In this document: piece by piece, positions 43,974-53,007 of the stretch
Layout of the letters: every line of letters starts with the position of its first letter
Numbering within the stretch: position 1 is the first letter of the stretch
Assembly (NCBI RefSeq): GCF_030209435.1
Contig: NZ_JARVRX010000010.1
Coordinates: 186,001 to 250,000 of the forward strand
From: Mycolicibacterium sp. lyk4-40-TYG-92
GTDB lineage: Bacteria > Actinomycetota > Actinomycetes > Mycobacteriales > Mycobacteriaceae
DNA: 64,000 nucleotides
Direction of reading: 5' to 3'
Notes under the pieces: generated by a model
Databases searched by the model: none
What the model saw: only the letters and a program-made list of their open reading frames with translations
Told to the model about the DNA's origin: nothing
Translations under genes and position numbers: made by a program

Positions 43974-46961
43974 GTGGGGATGCGGCCTGCGGCGAGGATG
44001 CCGAAGCTGACGCGACGAAGCCGAATCCTGGTCGGGATCGCGTTGCTGATCGTCGGCTTGTTGATGGTCGGCCCGCGACTGGTCGACGCGTACGTGGACT
44101 GGCTGTGGTTCGGTGAGATCGGCTTCCGTTCGGTGTTCAGCACCGTTCTGGTGACACGCCTGGTGGTCTTCCTGGTGGCCGGCGTCTTCATCGGCGCCGT
44201 GGCGTTCGGTGGAATGGCACTGGCGTACCGGTCGCGGCCGGTGTTCGTGCCGGCGTCCGGGCCCAACGATCCGGTGGCCCGTTACCGCGCCACTGTCCTG
44301 TCGCGGCTGCGCCTGTTCGCGATCGGTGTCCCGGCATTCATCGGATTGCTGGCCGGATTCGTGGCACAGACCTACTGGGTGCGGGTGCAGCTGTTCCTGC
44401 ACGGTGGCTCGTTCGGCATCACCGATCCCGAATTCGGCAAGGATCTCGGCTTCTACGCGTTCGACCTGCCGTTCTACCGGCTGGTGCTCGGCTACCTGTT
44501 CGTCGGCGTCTTCCTGATGCTCGTCGGGAACCTGTTGGGCCACTACGTGTTCGGCGGTATCCGCTTGTCGGGTCGCCAGGGTGCCCTCAGCCGCGCCGCG
44601 CGCATGCAGCTGGTGTCGCTGGTGGGAATCCTGGTGTTGCTCAAGGCAGTTGCCTACTGGTTCGACCGCTACGAGCTGCTCAGCCACACCCGTGCCGGCA
44701 AACCCTTCACCGGTGCCGGCTACACGGACATCAACGCGGTGCTGCCGGCGAAGCTGATCCTGCTCGCGATCGCGGTGATCTGCGCCGTGGCGGTGTTCTC
44801 GGCACTGGTGTTGCGGGACTTGCGGATTCCGGCTATCGGGCTGGTGCTGCTGCTGCTGAGCTCGGTGATCGTCGGCGCCGGCTGGCCCATGCTGGTCGAG
44901 CAGTTCAGCGTCAAACCCAATGCGGCGCAGAAGGAACGCGACTACATCAGTCGCAGTATCACGGCGACGCGCGATGCCTACGGGTTGACCGGTGATTCGG
45001 TGACCTATCGCGACTACAGCGGCAACGCGCCCGCCACCGCCGAGCAGGTGGCGGCCGACCGGAACACGACGTCGAACATCCGGCTGCTCGACCCGACCAT
45101 CGTCGGACCGGCCTTCACGCAGTTCCAGCAGGGCAAGAACTTCTACAGTTTCCCGGACCAGCTGTCCATCGACCGCTACAACGGCCCTGACGGCAAGCTG
45201 CGCGACTTTGTCGTCGCGGCACGGGAACTGAACCCCGACCGGCTGATCGACAACCAGCGCGACTGGATCAACAAGCACTCGGTCTACACCCACGGCAACG
45301 GGTTCATCGCCTCACCCGCCAACACCGTGCGCGGAATCGCCAACGACCCCAACCAGAACGGCGGCTACCCGGAGTTCCTGGCCAGCGTCGTCGGCGCCAA
45401 CGGTGCGGCGGTGTCGCCAGGCCCGGCGCCCCTGGATCAGCCGCGCATCTACTTCGGTCCGGTGATCGCCAGTGCACCTTCGGATTACGCGATCGTCGGT
45501 AAGAACGGTGTCGACCGCGAGTACGACTACGAGACCAATACCGAGACCAAGAACTACACCTACGGTGGCACCGGCGGTGTCGACATCGGTAACTGGCTGA
45601 CCCGGTCGGTCTTCGCCGCGAAGTTCGCCGAGCGGAACTTCCTGTTCTCCAGCGTGATCGGGCCCAACAGCAAGATCCTGTTCAACCGCGACCCGGCACG
45701 CCGGGTTGAGGCGGTGGCGCCGTGGCTGACCACCGATTCGACGGTCTACCCGGCCATCGTCAACAAGCGCATGGTGTGGATCGTCGACGGCTACACCACC
45801 CTCGACAACTACCCGTACTCGGAGCTCACGTCGCTCTCGAGTGCGACCGCAGACTCGAATGAGGTTGCGGTGAACCGGATGTTGCCCGACAAGCAGGTGT
45901 CCTACATCCGCAACTCGGTGAAGGCCACCGTCGACGCCTACGACGGCACCGTCACTTTGTACGAGCAGGATGAGCACGACCCGGTGCTGCAGGCATGGAT
46001 GAAGGTGTTCCCGGACACCGTGAAGCCGAAGTCCGCCATCTCCAAGGAACTTTCCGAGCATCTGCGCTATCCGGAGGATCTCTTCAAGGTCCAGCGCATG
46101 CTGCTGGCCAAGTATCACGTGAACGATCCGGTGACGTTCTTCTCGACGTCGGATTTCTGGGACGTGCCGCTCGATCCCAACCCGACGGCCAGCAGCTTCC
46201 AGCCGCCGTACTACATCGTCGCGAAAGACCTTGCCACGGGCGGGGATTCGTCGTCGTTCCAGTTGACCACGGCGATGAACCGGTTCCGGCGGGACTTCCT
46301 GGCCGCGTACATCAGTGCCAGCTCCGATCCGGCCACGTACGGCAAGATCACGGTGCTGACCATTCCGGGGCAGGTGAACGGTCCCAAGCTGGCGTTCAAC
46401 GCGATCAGCACCGACACCGCCGTCAGTCAGGACCTGGGTGTCATCGGCCGGGACAACCAGAACCGGATCCGGTGGGGCAACCTCCTGACGCTACCGGTGG
46501 GGCAGGGCGGGTTGCTCTACGTCGCACCGGTTTACGCCTCGCCGGGTGCCAGTGACGCGGCTTCGTCGTACCCACGACTGATCCGCGTGGCGATGATGTA
46601 CAACGACAAGGTCGGTTACGGCCCGACGGTGCGGGACGCCCTCAACGGCATCTTCGGCCCCGGTGCCGGCGCCACCGCGACGGGTCCGGCCCCGACCGAC
46701 GTGCCGGCCGGTACACCGCCTCCCGCGGCCGTTCCGGGTGCGGTCCAGCCGCCCGCCGCGGGACCGCAGCCTCCGCCGGCAGCGGTGCAGTCTCCTGGGG
46801 TGCCGCTCACGTTGTCGCCCGCGAAAGCCGCTGCCCTGCAAGACGTCAATGCGGCCCTGGACGGCCTGCGTGCGGCCCAGCAGAGCGGTAATTTCGCCCA
46901 ATACGGCACGGCGCTGCAGAAGCTCGACGATGCCATGGCCAAGTACCGCGAGGCGAAGTAG
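43974..46961 (+). CDS. UPF0182 family membrane protein (Rv3193c-like)
   Basis: A 995-residue protein with about seven N-terminal hydrophobic helices (residues 18-310) and a large extracytoplasmic domain (about 330-890), then a Pro/Ala-rich linker and a short C-terminal helix (LQDVNAALDGLRAAQQSGNF). Typical segments are VDAYVDWLWFGEIGFRSVF and RSITATRDAYGL. The function is unknown, although the family is conserved in actinobacteria. GTG start with GGAG 8 bases upstream. It is probably co-expressed with the PDZ-Lon protease. Confidence 0.92.
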   Translation: MGMRPAARMPKLTRRSRILVGIALLIVGLLMVGPRLVDAYVDWLWFGEIGFRSVFSTVLVTRLVVFLVAGVFIGAVAFGGMALAYRSRPVFVPASGPNDPVARYRATVLSRLRLFAIGVPAFIGLLAGFVAQTYWVRVQLFLHGGSFGITDPEFGKDLGFYAFDLPFYRLVLGYLFVGVFLMLVGNLLGHYVFGGIRLSGRQGALSRAARMQLVSLVGILVLLKAVAYWFDRYELLSHTRAGKPFTGAGYTDINAVLPAKLILLAIAVICAVAVFSALVLRDLRIPAIGLVLLLLSSVIVGAGWPMLVEQFSVKPNAAQKERDYISRSITATRDAYGLTGDSVTYRDYSGNAPATAEQVAADRNTTSNIRLLDPTIVGPAFTQFQQGKNFYSFPDQLSIDRYNGPDGKLRDFVVAARELNPDRLIDNQRDWINKHSVYTHGNGFIASPANTVRGIANDPNQNGGYPEFLASVVGANGAAVSPGPAPLDQPRIYFGPVIASAPSDYAIVGKNGVDREYDYETNTETKNYTYGGTGGVDIGNWLTRSVFAAKFAERNFLFSSVIGPNSKILFNRDPARRVEAVAPWLTTDSTVYPAIVNKRMVWIVDGYTTLDNYPYSELTSLSSATADSNEVAVNRMLPDKQVSYIRNSVKATVDAYDGTVTLYEQDEHDPVLQAWMKVFPDTVKPKSAISKELSEHLRYPEDLFKVQRMLLAKYHVNDPVTFFSTSDFWDVPLDPNPTASSFQPPYYIVAKDLATGGDSSSFQLTTAMNRFRRDFLAAYISASSDPATYGKITVLTIPGQVNGPKLAFNAISTDTAVSQDLGVIGRDNQNRIRWGNLLTLPVGQGGLLYVAPVYASPGASDAASSYPRLIRVAMMYNDKVGYGPTVRDALNGIFGPGAGATATGPAPTDVPAGTPPPAAVPGAVQPPAAGPQPPPAAVQSPGVPLTLSPAKAAALQDVNAALDGLRAAQQSGNFAQYGTALQKLDDAMAKYREAK

Positions 46962-46985
46962 CCCAGACGTTGCGCCAGCAGCCAC

Positions 46986-47021
46986 AGAACTGCCCAATTC
47001 CTTCGGGAGTTGGGCAGTTCT
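46986..47021 (+). terminator. intrinsic terminator after UPF0182 gene
   Basis: AGAACTGCCCAA and TTGGGCAGTTCT form a perfect 12-bp stem around a 12-base loop, followed by a T-rich stretch. Confidence 0.85.
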
Positions 47022-47116
47022 CTGTTCGGCACAGGTTCGGCATGCGGGTCCAAAAACCCTGTCTGACCATACGATTTGGTTCATTCGGCAGCGTTGGGTA
47101 ACGTTGTATTCACCGA

Positions 47117-47190
47117 CGCGGGGTGGAGCAGCTCGGTAGCTCGCTGGGCTCATAACCCAGAGGTCGCAGGTTCGAATCCTGTCCCCGCTA
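47117..47190 (+). tRNA. initiator tRNA-fMet (CAT)
   Basis: A 74-base cloverleaf: acceptor CGCGGGG/CCCCGCT, D arm GAGC/GCTC, anticodon stem CTGGG/CCCAG with loop CTCATAA (anticodon CAT), T arm GCAGG/CCTGT with TTCGAAT. Two initiator features are present: no Watson-Crick pair at position 1:72 (C opposite T) and three G:C pairs next to the anticodon loop. The CCA end is not encoded (ACTA follows). Confidence 0.95.
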
Positions 47191-47195
47191 CTAGC

Positions 47196-47233
47196 GAGAA
47201 CGGCCCCCGGAGAACTCTCCGGGGGCCGTTTTC
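47196..47233 (+). terminator. terminator after tRNA-fMet
   Basis: AACGGCCCCCGGAGA pairs with TCTCCGGGGGCCGTT over 15 bp, followed by TTTTCT. Confidence 0.92.
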
Positions 47234-47489
47234 TATCGGCTTGGGAACGCGATTGGGAACATTCGCAAAGCTAACGATTTTGTACGCTCTCAGGTTGGAT
47301 CACCCGGGTCGATGTGAGCCAATCTGGCCATAGGCATGTCCCTGACTCCCGGAGTTGTACCGGCGTGGTCGCCATCAGCGATGGCTGGACGCGATGGCAT
47401 TTTGCTCTCGACGTCGCGGCAACGACGACTGGCCGGTCAGCGGCGGCCTACGCCGCTGTCATACCGACGTCGACGGCATCGGCGCCGGG

Positions 47490-47889
47490 GACGTTCTTGA
47501 TTCTCTATTCGCCGAGATCGATGAAGCGACGCTTGCGGACCAGGATCCGGGCTTGGCGCCGGACCCGACGCTGGTTGCGTTGCGCCGCATTAACAGGGCA
47601 ACCTGTTGTTCTGGGTCGAAGCCGTGCGCCGTGATCCCGCCGTGCCAGTGGCGCCCAACCGCGGACCTCAGCCGCGATCATCGCCCGCGACCTAATCCGC
47701 CGTGGTCTCGACGACAGCGTGCGGCAAGGGTGGCGCGCAGGGCAGAACGTGGCGTGGCGACGCTGGTTGAGCATCGCCCTCGGATTTGCCGGCGATCCCG
47801 GTGAGCTCGCCGAACTGCTGGACTCAAGTGCACTGAGAAAACTGTCTGAGTGCGCGCCGAGGCATGGAAAGAAACCAGCTGCGCCGTAG
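47490..47889 (+). pseudogene. remnant of a PucR-type transcriptional regulator
   Basis: Three successive frames together read like the N-terminal region of an actinobacterial PucR-family regulator: LDSLFAEIDEATLADQDPG ending LRRINRA (frame of 47589), then NLLFWVEAVRRDPAVPVAPN (frame of 47597), then IIARDLIRRGLDDSVRQG, AGQNVAWRRWLSIALGFAGD up to a stop at 47887. Two single-base deletions, near 47598 and near 47675, explain the shifts. The C-terminal PucR helix-turn-helix is missing, so the gene is also truncated. It lies just after tRNA-fMet at the edge of the accessory region. Confidence 0.68.
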
Positions 47890-47985
47890 GCGATTTCGCG
47901 AGCCGCGAGGAGTAGAGCAATCGGTCCGTTTGTGAGAAACTAACGGCGAGCGATGTGTGTCGGAAGTTGTGGATTGAGCGACTCG

Positions 47986-48582
47986 TCACTTGGTCGGGCG
48001 TGGAGTGATGAAGACGCCTTCGGCCTGCACGGTGACGCCATCAGGGGTTGTGATGTTGCCAACCGCAAAGGTTTTCATTCTGTCGACTCGGTCAATGCGC
48101 GCCTCGATCCTGAGAGGGCCAAGTGCGGTGCCCTTCTCATATCGGAGGGTGAGTGTTCCAGTGACTGCGGGCTGGCCGGGCTTATGGGCTGTCGCACCCA
48201 GGATGTGGTCAAGGAGGAGGGCGCAGATTCCGCCATGAACTTGGCCGGGCGGTCCTTCGTATGCGGCGCCCAATGTGGTTTCGGCCCAGGTTGTTCCGTC
48301 GTCGTCGTGGTGTACAGCCAATGGGGGAGCGAGGGCGTTACGCAGCCCGATAACTGCGTTGCCCCAAGCGAGCGACGACCCGTTGAGCTGGGGCTGGACA
48401 CCAAATGATCCCGGTGTCAGGGCGCGGCCGAGTTCGTCTGCGGCGGCATCGATTTTGGCCTGAGCCGATTCGATAGTGAGAGCGTCGCATTGGCTGCGAA
48501 TGGTGAAATCGACCAGCCGGCGAACCGAATCTGTGAGGGAGCGGTAGAGAGCTTCTGGCACAGGGGCATTCGTTTCTGTCAT
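47986..48582 (-). CDS. PaaI-type hotdog thioesterase
   Basis: A 198-residue protein with a C-terminal 4HBT/PaaI hotdog domain: GQVHGGICALLLDHILGATA holds the HGG and Asp of the active site, followed by TGTLTLRYEKGTALG and VQAEGVFITPRP. It probably hydrolyses an acyl- or aryl-CoA ester. The N-terminal 80 residues are helical and specific to the mycobacterial subgroup. ATG at 48582 was chosen because upstream sequence in frame belongs to a different remnant. Expected role: release of CoA intermediates in the neighbouring catabolic cluster. Confidence 0.83.
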   Translation of the reverse strand: MTETNAPVPEALYRSLTDSVRRLVDFTIRSQCDALTIESAQAKIDAAADELGRALTPGSFGVQPQLNGSSLAWGNAVIGLRNALAPPLAVHHDDDGTTWAETTLGAAYEGPPGQVHGGICALLLDHILGATAHKPGQPAVTGTLTLRYEKGTALGPLRIEARIDRVDRMKTFAVGNITTPDGVTVQAEGVFITPRPTK

Positions 48583-48586
48583 TTGG

Positions 48587-48844
48587 TCAGGTCGCACGAG
48601 CTGATCCGGTAGCTCGGCATATGCGGTCAAGCCAGTTGGTCGCTGATCGGGGTGGACGAGACGACATATACGGCGGATGAGCAGACACCACGGCCAGCAC
48701 TCCAGGGACGAACCCGATGGGTTGGTAACTGTCGTGACCCGTGATGACCGCCGCTCCGGTACTGACATGGCTGAGTAGTTCGCCCACATTCTGGAGTCTT
48801 GGTGGTCGGTTTGTGCCACACACCAGGACTTCACCGAATCCCAT
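48587..48844 (-). pseudogene. truncated flavin reductase-like gene
   Basis: An 85-codon frame that starts with a strong GGAGGAG site and ATG (48844) and contains LLSHVSTGAAVITGHDSYQP followed by IGFVPGVLAVVSAHPPYM, which resembles the start of HpaC/HsaB-type flavin reductases (TGVAVVT...PxG...SxxPP). Full members have about 170 residues; here the similarity ends after PPYM and the frame stops just before the thioesterase. It looks like a deletion remnant, but a small expressed protein cannot be excluded. Confidence 0.45.
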
Positions 48845-48971
48845 CGCTCTCCTCCGTCCACTCATAGCCTTGGAACCACTCTTGGTTGGCGGGTGATCGT
48901 CGGGCAAGGCAAAATCCCGGCTAGCGGTTGAGGCGCGGCGTCTCGGCAGGTCCGATTGTTAACCTAAGCGT

Positions 48972-49640
48972 GTGGGAGAACCCGAGACGTCAGACATACC
49001 GTCGCTGCCCGCGCTGAATTGGGCCTTGCTGGGGATGCTGTCGTACGAGCGGGAACTGTCGGGCTATGACATCCGCAAGTGGATTCACTGGAGCATGCGC
49101 TTCTTCTTCGGAAGCCCCGCCTACAGCCAAATCTACGCAGAGCTGAAGAAGCTCGAGAAACTCGGACTGCTGAGCTCGCGAGTGGAGGGTAAGGGCGCTC
49201 GTTATCGGCGGCTCTACAAGATCACCGACCAAGGGTTGGATGCGGTTTCCCGGTGGGCCAAGGAAGCGCCGATCGAGCTTCCAACGTTGAAGCATCCCGC
49301 GATCCTGCGCGTGATGTTGGGCCACCTGAGTGATCCGGCCGCACTCAAACAGCTTCTGCATGAGCACGTTGCACAAATCGACGAGATGCAACGCGAAGCC
49401 GCCAAGGAAGCGAAATGGGCCGGCGCTGATCCCACTTGGGGATACGCCAAACTTGCATTGATTTGGGCCGACCGTTACTACACGTCTGAGCGCGAGCTTG
49501 CCCTGAACCTGATCAAGGATCTGGAGGAGGCGGAGGCGACCCTGCCGAACACCAGCAAGGGAGCCGCCATCGCGTGGCCCGATCTCAGCTTTTGGTACGA
49601 GACCGAACGCAGAGCGGCCGCCGAAGACGCGGTTGAGTGA
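48972..49640 (+). CDS. PadR family transcriptional regulator
   Basis: A 222-residue PadR regulator. The winged helix is ALLGMLSYERELSGYDIRKW, YSQIYAELKKLEKLGLLSSR and RRLYKITDQGLDAV; the C-terminal helical part (TLKHPAILRVMLGHLSDPAA onward) is for dimerisation. The inducer is unknown; it sits at the head of the steroid-type cluster, divergent from the reductase remnant and convergent with kstD (12 bases between stops). GTG start. Confidence 0.88.
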   Translation: MGEPETSDIPSLPALNWALLGMLSYERELSGYDIRKWIHWSMRFFFGSPAYSQIYAELKKLEKLGLLSSRVEGKGARYRRLYKITDQGLDAVSRWAKEAPIELPTLKHPAILRVMLGHLSDPAALKQLLHEHVAQIDEMQREAAKEAKWAGADPTWGYAKLALIWADRYYTSERELALNLIKDLEEAEATLPNTSKGAAIAWPDLSFWYETERRAAAEDAVE

Positions 49641-49652
49641 GGTACGGGCGCT

Positions 49653-51392
49653 TCACTGTGCCTGTGCCGCCAGTCGGCTCTGCGCGGCATGCTGAGCGGC
49701 TATGTGGCCGAAAACCAGGCCTTGTGCAATCGTCGCGCCTGCACCCGGATACGTGCGGCCGAACGCATTGGCGGCGGTGTTGCCGATCGCGTACAGGCCG
49801 TCGATGACGGTGCCGTCCTCGCGTAGCACGCGCGCGTGGCTGTCGGCGAGCAGCCCGCCGCAGGTGCCGAGATCGCTGAGCACCATTTTCACGGCATAGA
49901 ACGGACCCTTCATCAAGGGACGCAGATTTGGGTTCGGGGTGATCGTCGGGTCGCCGTAGTAGCGGTCATAGGCGCTCCGGCCGCGCTGAAAATCGGGGTC
50001 CTCGCCCGCGAACGCGTTCTCGTTGAACCGGTCCACCGTCGCACGAAAGGTGCCGGCCGGAACGTTGATCTGGCTGGCGAGGTCGGTGGGATTGTCTGCG
50101 CGAAAGGCGATTCCGGCGTCATACCAGCGCTGGGGAATGGGCATCCGGGGAAACAGCTCGGCGGCGAAGACGTAACTGTTGCGGTACTGCTGGTCGAATA
50201 CGATCCACATCGACTCAACTGGGGTGCCCGCAGCCTCCAGTTCCAGCACCCGCTGGCCGAAGCTCATGTAGTCCGCCGATTCATTGGCGAAACGGCGGCC
50301 GGTCTGATCGACGATGAATGATCCGGGCAGAGAGCGTTCGGCGAGCATGACTGCGGGGGCCGCTCCGGCTAGCGGGGCCACGGCGGGGAACCACCACGAT
50401 TGGTCCATCAAGCCGATGCCGGCGCCGACCTCTTGGCCCATCCGGATGGCGTCGCCGGTGTTGGATCGGGCGCCCAAGCTGAGATTGCGCCCGAGGGATT
50501 CGGACTGGAACTTCCACCGCATGGCCATGTCGTGATCGAATCCGCCCGCGGCGAGCACGACGCCGTGCCGCGCGGTGATCGTGAACGTGGCATCAGCGTG
50601 GCCGACAGTCGCGCCGGTCACCTGGCCATCGTGATCGGTGACGAGGCCGGTCAGTGCGGTGTCCAGCCAGATGGGGATGCCGGCGCGAATTGCTCCGGCG
50701 AACAGGCCGGCGGCCAAGGCCTGCCCACCGGCGGCGTAGCGGCGACCCAGCGCGAGTCCGCCGAGTCCCTGAGCGAGTCGCTTGATGACAGTGGGCAGCC
50801 CCTTGCGGGGAATCCTGCTCATCAGGTTCAACCAGCGGTAGTCCGCGCCGGTAGTCGGCATCGGAATGCTGACTTCCATCACCCCGGGCCGCAGGTCCGC
50901 CAGGTACTCACCGAGAATCGCGGTGTTCAACGGGCGGCATTCGCACGTGCGACCGGCGGCTGAACCACCCGGTGCCTCGGGGTGGTAGTCGGAGTAGTCC
51001 CTGGCCCAGAACAGCTTCATCGGCGTGGTCCGGCGCAGCATGTCGACCGTCGCCGGCAGGTGGCGCAGATAAGCGGTCGAACGCTCCTGCGAAGCTGAGT
51101 CGCCAACCACCGCGTCGAGGTAGGTGCTCGCCCGCTGCGCCGTATCGAGGCCGCCACACTCTTCGATGACAGGGCTCGCGGGCAGCCACAGGGCACCGCC
51201 GGAGCGGGCTGTTGAACCGCCCACGTAGGACGACTTTTCGATCACGAGCACCGACAAGCCCTGCTCATGCGCGGCCAGTGCGGAGCCCAGACCGGTGCCG
51301 GACCCCACGACGAGAAGGTCGACCTCGGTGTCAGCGATGGTCAGACCAGCGGGGATTGTCGTGTGCGTCGAGTCGGTCACGGTCAACGACAT
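49653..51392 (-). CDS. kstD: 3-ketosteroid delta1-dehydrogenase (KstD) family
   Basis: A 579-residue FAD enzyme that would insert the C1-C2 double bond into 3-ketosteroids. The FAD motif is VDLLVVGSGTGLGSALAAHE at residues 24-43. KstD active-site regions are present: DYSDYHPEAPGGSAAGRT (Tyr136), VFDQQYRNSYVFA, and the C-terminal NAFGRTYPGAGATIAQGL with Tyr548 and the following Gly. Sequence details (a His in place of Tyr after Tyr136) suggest a side branch rather than the main cholesterol KstD, so the true substrate may be another cyclic 3-ketone. It is divergent from kshA. Confidence 0.85.
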   Translation of the reverse strand: MSLTVTDSTHTTIPAGLTIADTEVDLLVVGSGTGLGSALAAHEQGLSVLVIEKSSYVGGSTARSGGALWLPASPVIEECGGLDTAQRASTYLDAVVGDSASQERSTAYLRHLPATVDMLRRTTPMKLFWARDYSDYHPEAPGGSAAGRTCECRPLNTAILGEYLADLRPGVMEVSIPMPTTGADYRWLNLMSRIPRKGLPTVIKRLAQGLGGLALGRRYAAGGQALAAGLFAGAIRAGIPIWLDTALTGLVTDHDGQVTGATVGHADATFTITARHGVVLAAGGFDHDMAMRWKFQSESLGRNLSLGARSNTGDAIRMGQEVGAGIGLMDQSWWFPAVAPLAGAAPAVMLAERSLPGSFIVDQTGRRFANESADYMSFGQRVLELEAAGTPVESMWIVFDQQYRNSYVFAAELFPRMPIPQRWYDAGIAFRADNPTDLASQINVPAGTFRATVDRFNENAFAGEDPDFQRGRSAYDRYYGDPTITPNPNLRPLMKGPFYAVKMVLSDLGTCGGLLADSHARVLREDGTVIDGLYAIGNTAANAFGRTYPGAGATIAQGLVFGHIAAQHAAQSRLAAQAQ

Positions 51393-51524
51393 TAAAACTG
51401 CAGGGACACATTTCTCGCCGGGAAATTCCTGTCAGCGGGAACGCCGATCTCGCGGCGAGTGGTTGGCGCAGTTCAATGATGTTGTCAATATGGCGATTTC
51501 ACTAATTGAAGGACGGACCGACAG

Positions 51525-52673
51525 ATGACAGCCCAACCTGAAACCGACGACGTCCGGTTGATCGAAGCTGGCTCGGTGCCGACCAGGTTTGCCAGAGGTT
51601 GGCACTGCCTGGGGCTCGTCCGTGATTTCGCTGACGGAAAACCGCATCAGATCAATGCTTTTGGGCAGAAGCTGGTCGTGTTCGGCGGCGAGGACGGCGC
51701 CGTCAGCGTCTTGGACGGATACTGCCGCCACATGGGTGGCGACCTGTCGCAGGGCACCGTGAAAGGAAATGAGATCGCGTGCCCCTTCCACGATTGGCGC
51801 TGGGGCGGGGACGGCCGGTGCAAGCTGGTGCCCTATGCCAAGCGCACACCGCGGCTGGCCCGCACCGCAGCGTGGCCCACAATGCAGCAGGACGGCATGC
51901 TGTTCGTCTGGAATGACCCGGAGCACAAAGAACCACCACAGGATGTGACCATCCCTCGAATCGAGGGCGCCACCAGCGACAGCTGGACCGACTGGCACTG
52001 GTACACCACGGTCGTGCACACCAACTGCCGCGAGATCATCGACAACGTCGTCGACATGGCGCACTTCTTCTACATCCATGGCTCGATGCCCACGCACTTC
52101 AAGAACATTTTTGAAGGTCACGTGGCGACCCAATACATGAGAAGCGCGGGACGGCCCGATCTTGGCGACCCCGAGGAGGGAGTGGCGATTCTCGGGACGA
52201 CCTCCCTGGCCGCCTATCACGGCCCGTCATTCATGGTCGATGACCTGACCTACCACTACGAGGACTTCGATCAGCGCACCGTGCTGATCAACTGCCACTA
52301 TCCGATCGACGAGAATTCCTTTGTGCTGCAGTACGGCATCGTCGTCGAGAAGAATCCGTCGCTGCCCGATGAAGTCGCCGTCCAGACTGCTGTTGCCCTG
52401 GGCGATTTCGTGAAGATGGGCTTCGAGCAGGACGTCGAAATCTGGCGCAGCAAGACCCGTATCGACAACCCGCTGCTGGTTGAAGAAGACGGCCCGGTGT
52501 ATCAGCTGCGGCGCTGGTACGAACAGTTCTATGTCGACGCCGCGGATATCACGCCGGACATGGTCGACCGGTTCGAGTTCGAGCTGGACACGACGCGGCC
52601 CCGGGAAGCGTGGATGAAAGAGGTCGAGGCCAACCTCGCTGCGCGGGCCGCGACAGCCGATTCCATGAGGTGA
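51525..52673 (+). CDS. kshA: Rieske oxygenase, 3-ketosteroid 9-alpha-monooxygenase KshA type
   Basis: A 382-residue Rieske non-haem oxygenase. The [2Fe-2S] ligands are Cys67 and His69 (CRHMGG) and Cys86 and His89 (CPFHDW). The mononuclear iron triad is His180, His185 (NVVDMAHFFYIHG) and Asp303 (FEQDVEIW). These and the overall length match KshA, which together with the KshB reductase hydroxylates C9 of 3-ketosteroids and opens ring B. KshB is not in the window. AAGGACGGACC precedes the ATG. A small zinc-ribbon gene follows after 2 bases. Confidence 0.88.
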   Translation: MTAQPETDDVRLIEAGSVPTRFARGWHCLGLVRDFADGKPHQINAFGQKLVVFGGEDGAVSVLDGYCRHMGGDLSQGTVKGNEIACPFHDWRWGGDGRCKLVPYAKRTPRLARTAAWPTMQQDGMLFVWNDPEHKEPPQDVTIPRIEGATSDSWTDWHWYTTVVHTNCREIIDNVVDMAHFFYIHGSMPTHFKNIFEGHVATQYMRSAGRPDLGDPEEGVAILGTTSLAAYHGPSFMVDDLTYHYEDFDQRTVLINCHYPIDENSFVLQYGIVVEKNPSLPDEVAVQTAVALGDFVKMGFEQDVEIWRSKTRIDNPLLVEEDGPVYQLRRWYEQFYVDAADITPDMVDRFEFELDTTRPREAWMKEVEANLAARAATADSMR

Positions 52674-52675
52674 CG

Positions 52676-52960
52676 ATGGCGGTCCGGTACGACAATCGCC
52701 TCGACGAGACTCCGATGGTGCCGGTGAACTGCCGGCGGTGCGGAGCTGCTGTGCTGGTGCGCAAGAGTAGCTGGACTCAGACCAGTGTGCAGTGGACCGG
52801 CACGGCCCTCGGGCGTTGTGAAGAGCGCTGCACAGCAACGCAATTGGCAGGGCACGGAGATCGTGACCTGTTCCTGGCGTGCTCGGCGCTCAGCGGAGCG
52901 ATCGTTGAAGCCGCGCGTGCGGGAACGCTGCCGGTCGTCGACGCCATCTGCTCGGACTAA
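52676..52960 (+). CDS. small Cys-rich protein downstream of kshA
   Basis: A 94-residue protein beginning MAVRYDNRLDETPMVPVNCR. It has a CRRC pair (residues 19-22) and further cysteines in GRCEERCTATQ, FLACSAL and DAICSD, so a metal site or disulphides are likely. The segment VRKSSWTQTSVQWTGTA is distinctive. I do not recognise a named family. Its start is 2 bases after the kshA stop, so it is co-translated; a role as an accessory or electron-transfer partner of the oxygenase is possible but not shown. Confidence 0.7.
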   Translation: MAVRYDNRLDETPMVPVNCRRCGAAVLVRKSSWTQTSVQWTGTALGRCEERCTATQLAGHGDRDLFLACSALSGAIVEAARAGTLPVVDAICSD

Positions 52961-52969
52961 GGATGAAAT

Positions 52970-52998
52970 GGGCTGCGCCGTCAATTACGGCGCAGCCC
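52970..52998 (+). terminator. bidirectional hairpin terminator
   Basis: GGGCTGCGCCGT and ACGGCGCAGCCC form a perfect 12-bp stem around CAATT, between the kshA unit and a convergent gene. T-run is weak. Confidence 0.75.
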
Positions 52999-53007
52999 AA
53001 CTAGTTC

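Noticed and set aside
43974..45293. Long minus-strand frame opposite the UPF0182 gene
   Set aside because: Arg/His/Gln/Asp-rich antisense product with no motif; the plus strand gene is a well-known conserved protein.
47953..48408. Plus-strand frame of 151 codons opposite the thioesterase
   Set aside because: Cys/Gly-rich product without family features; the minus strand has a clear hotdog domain.
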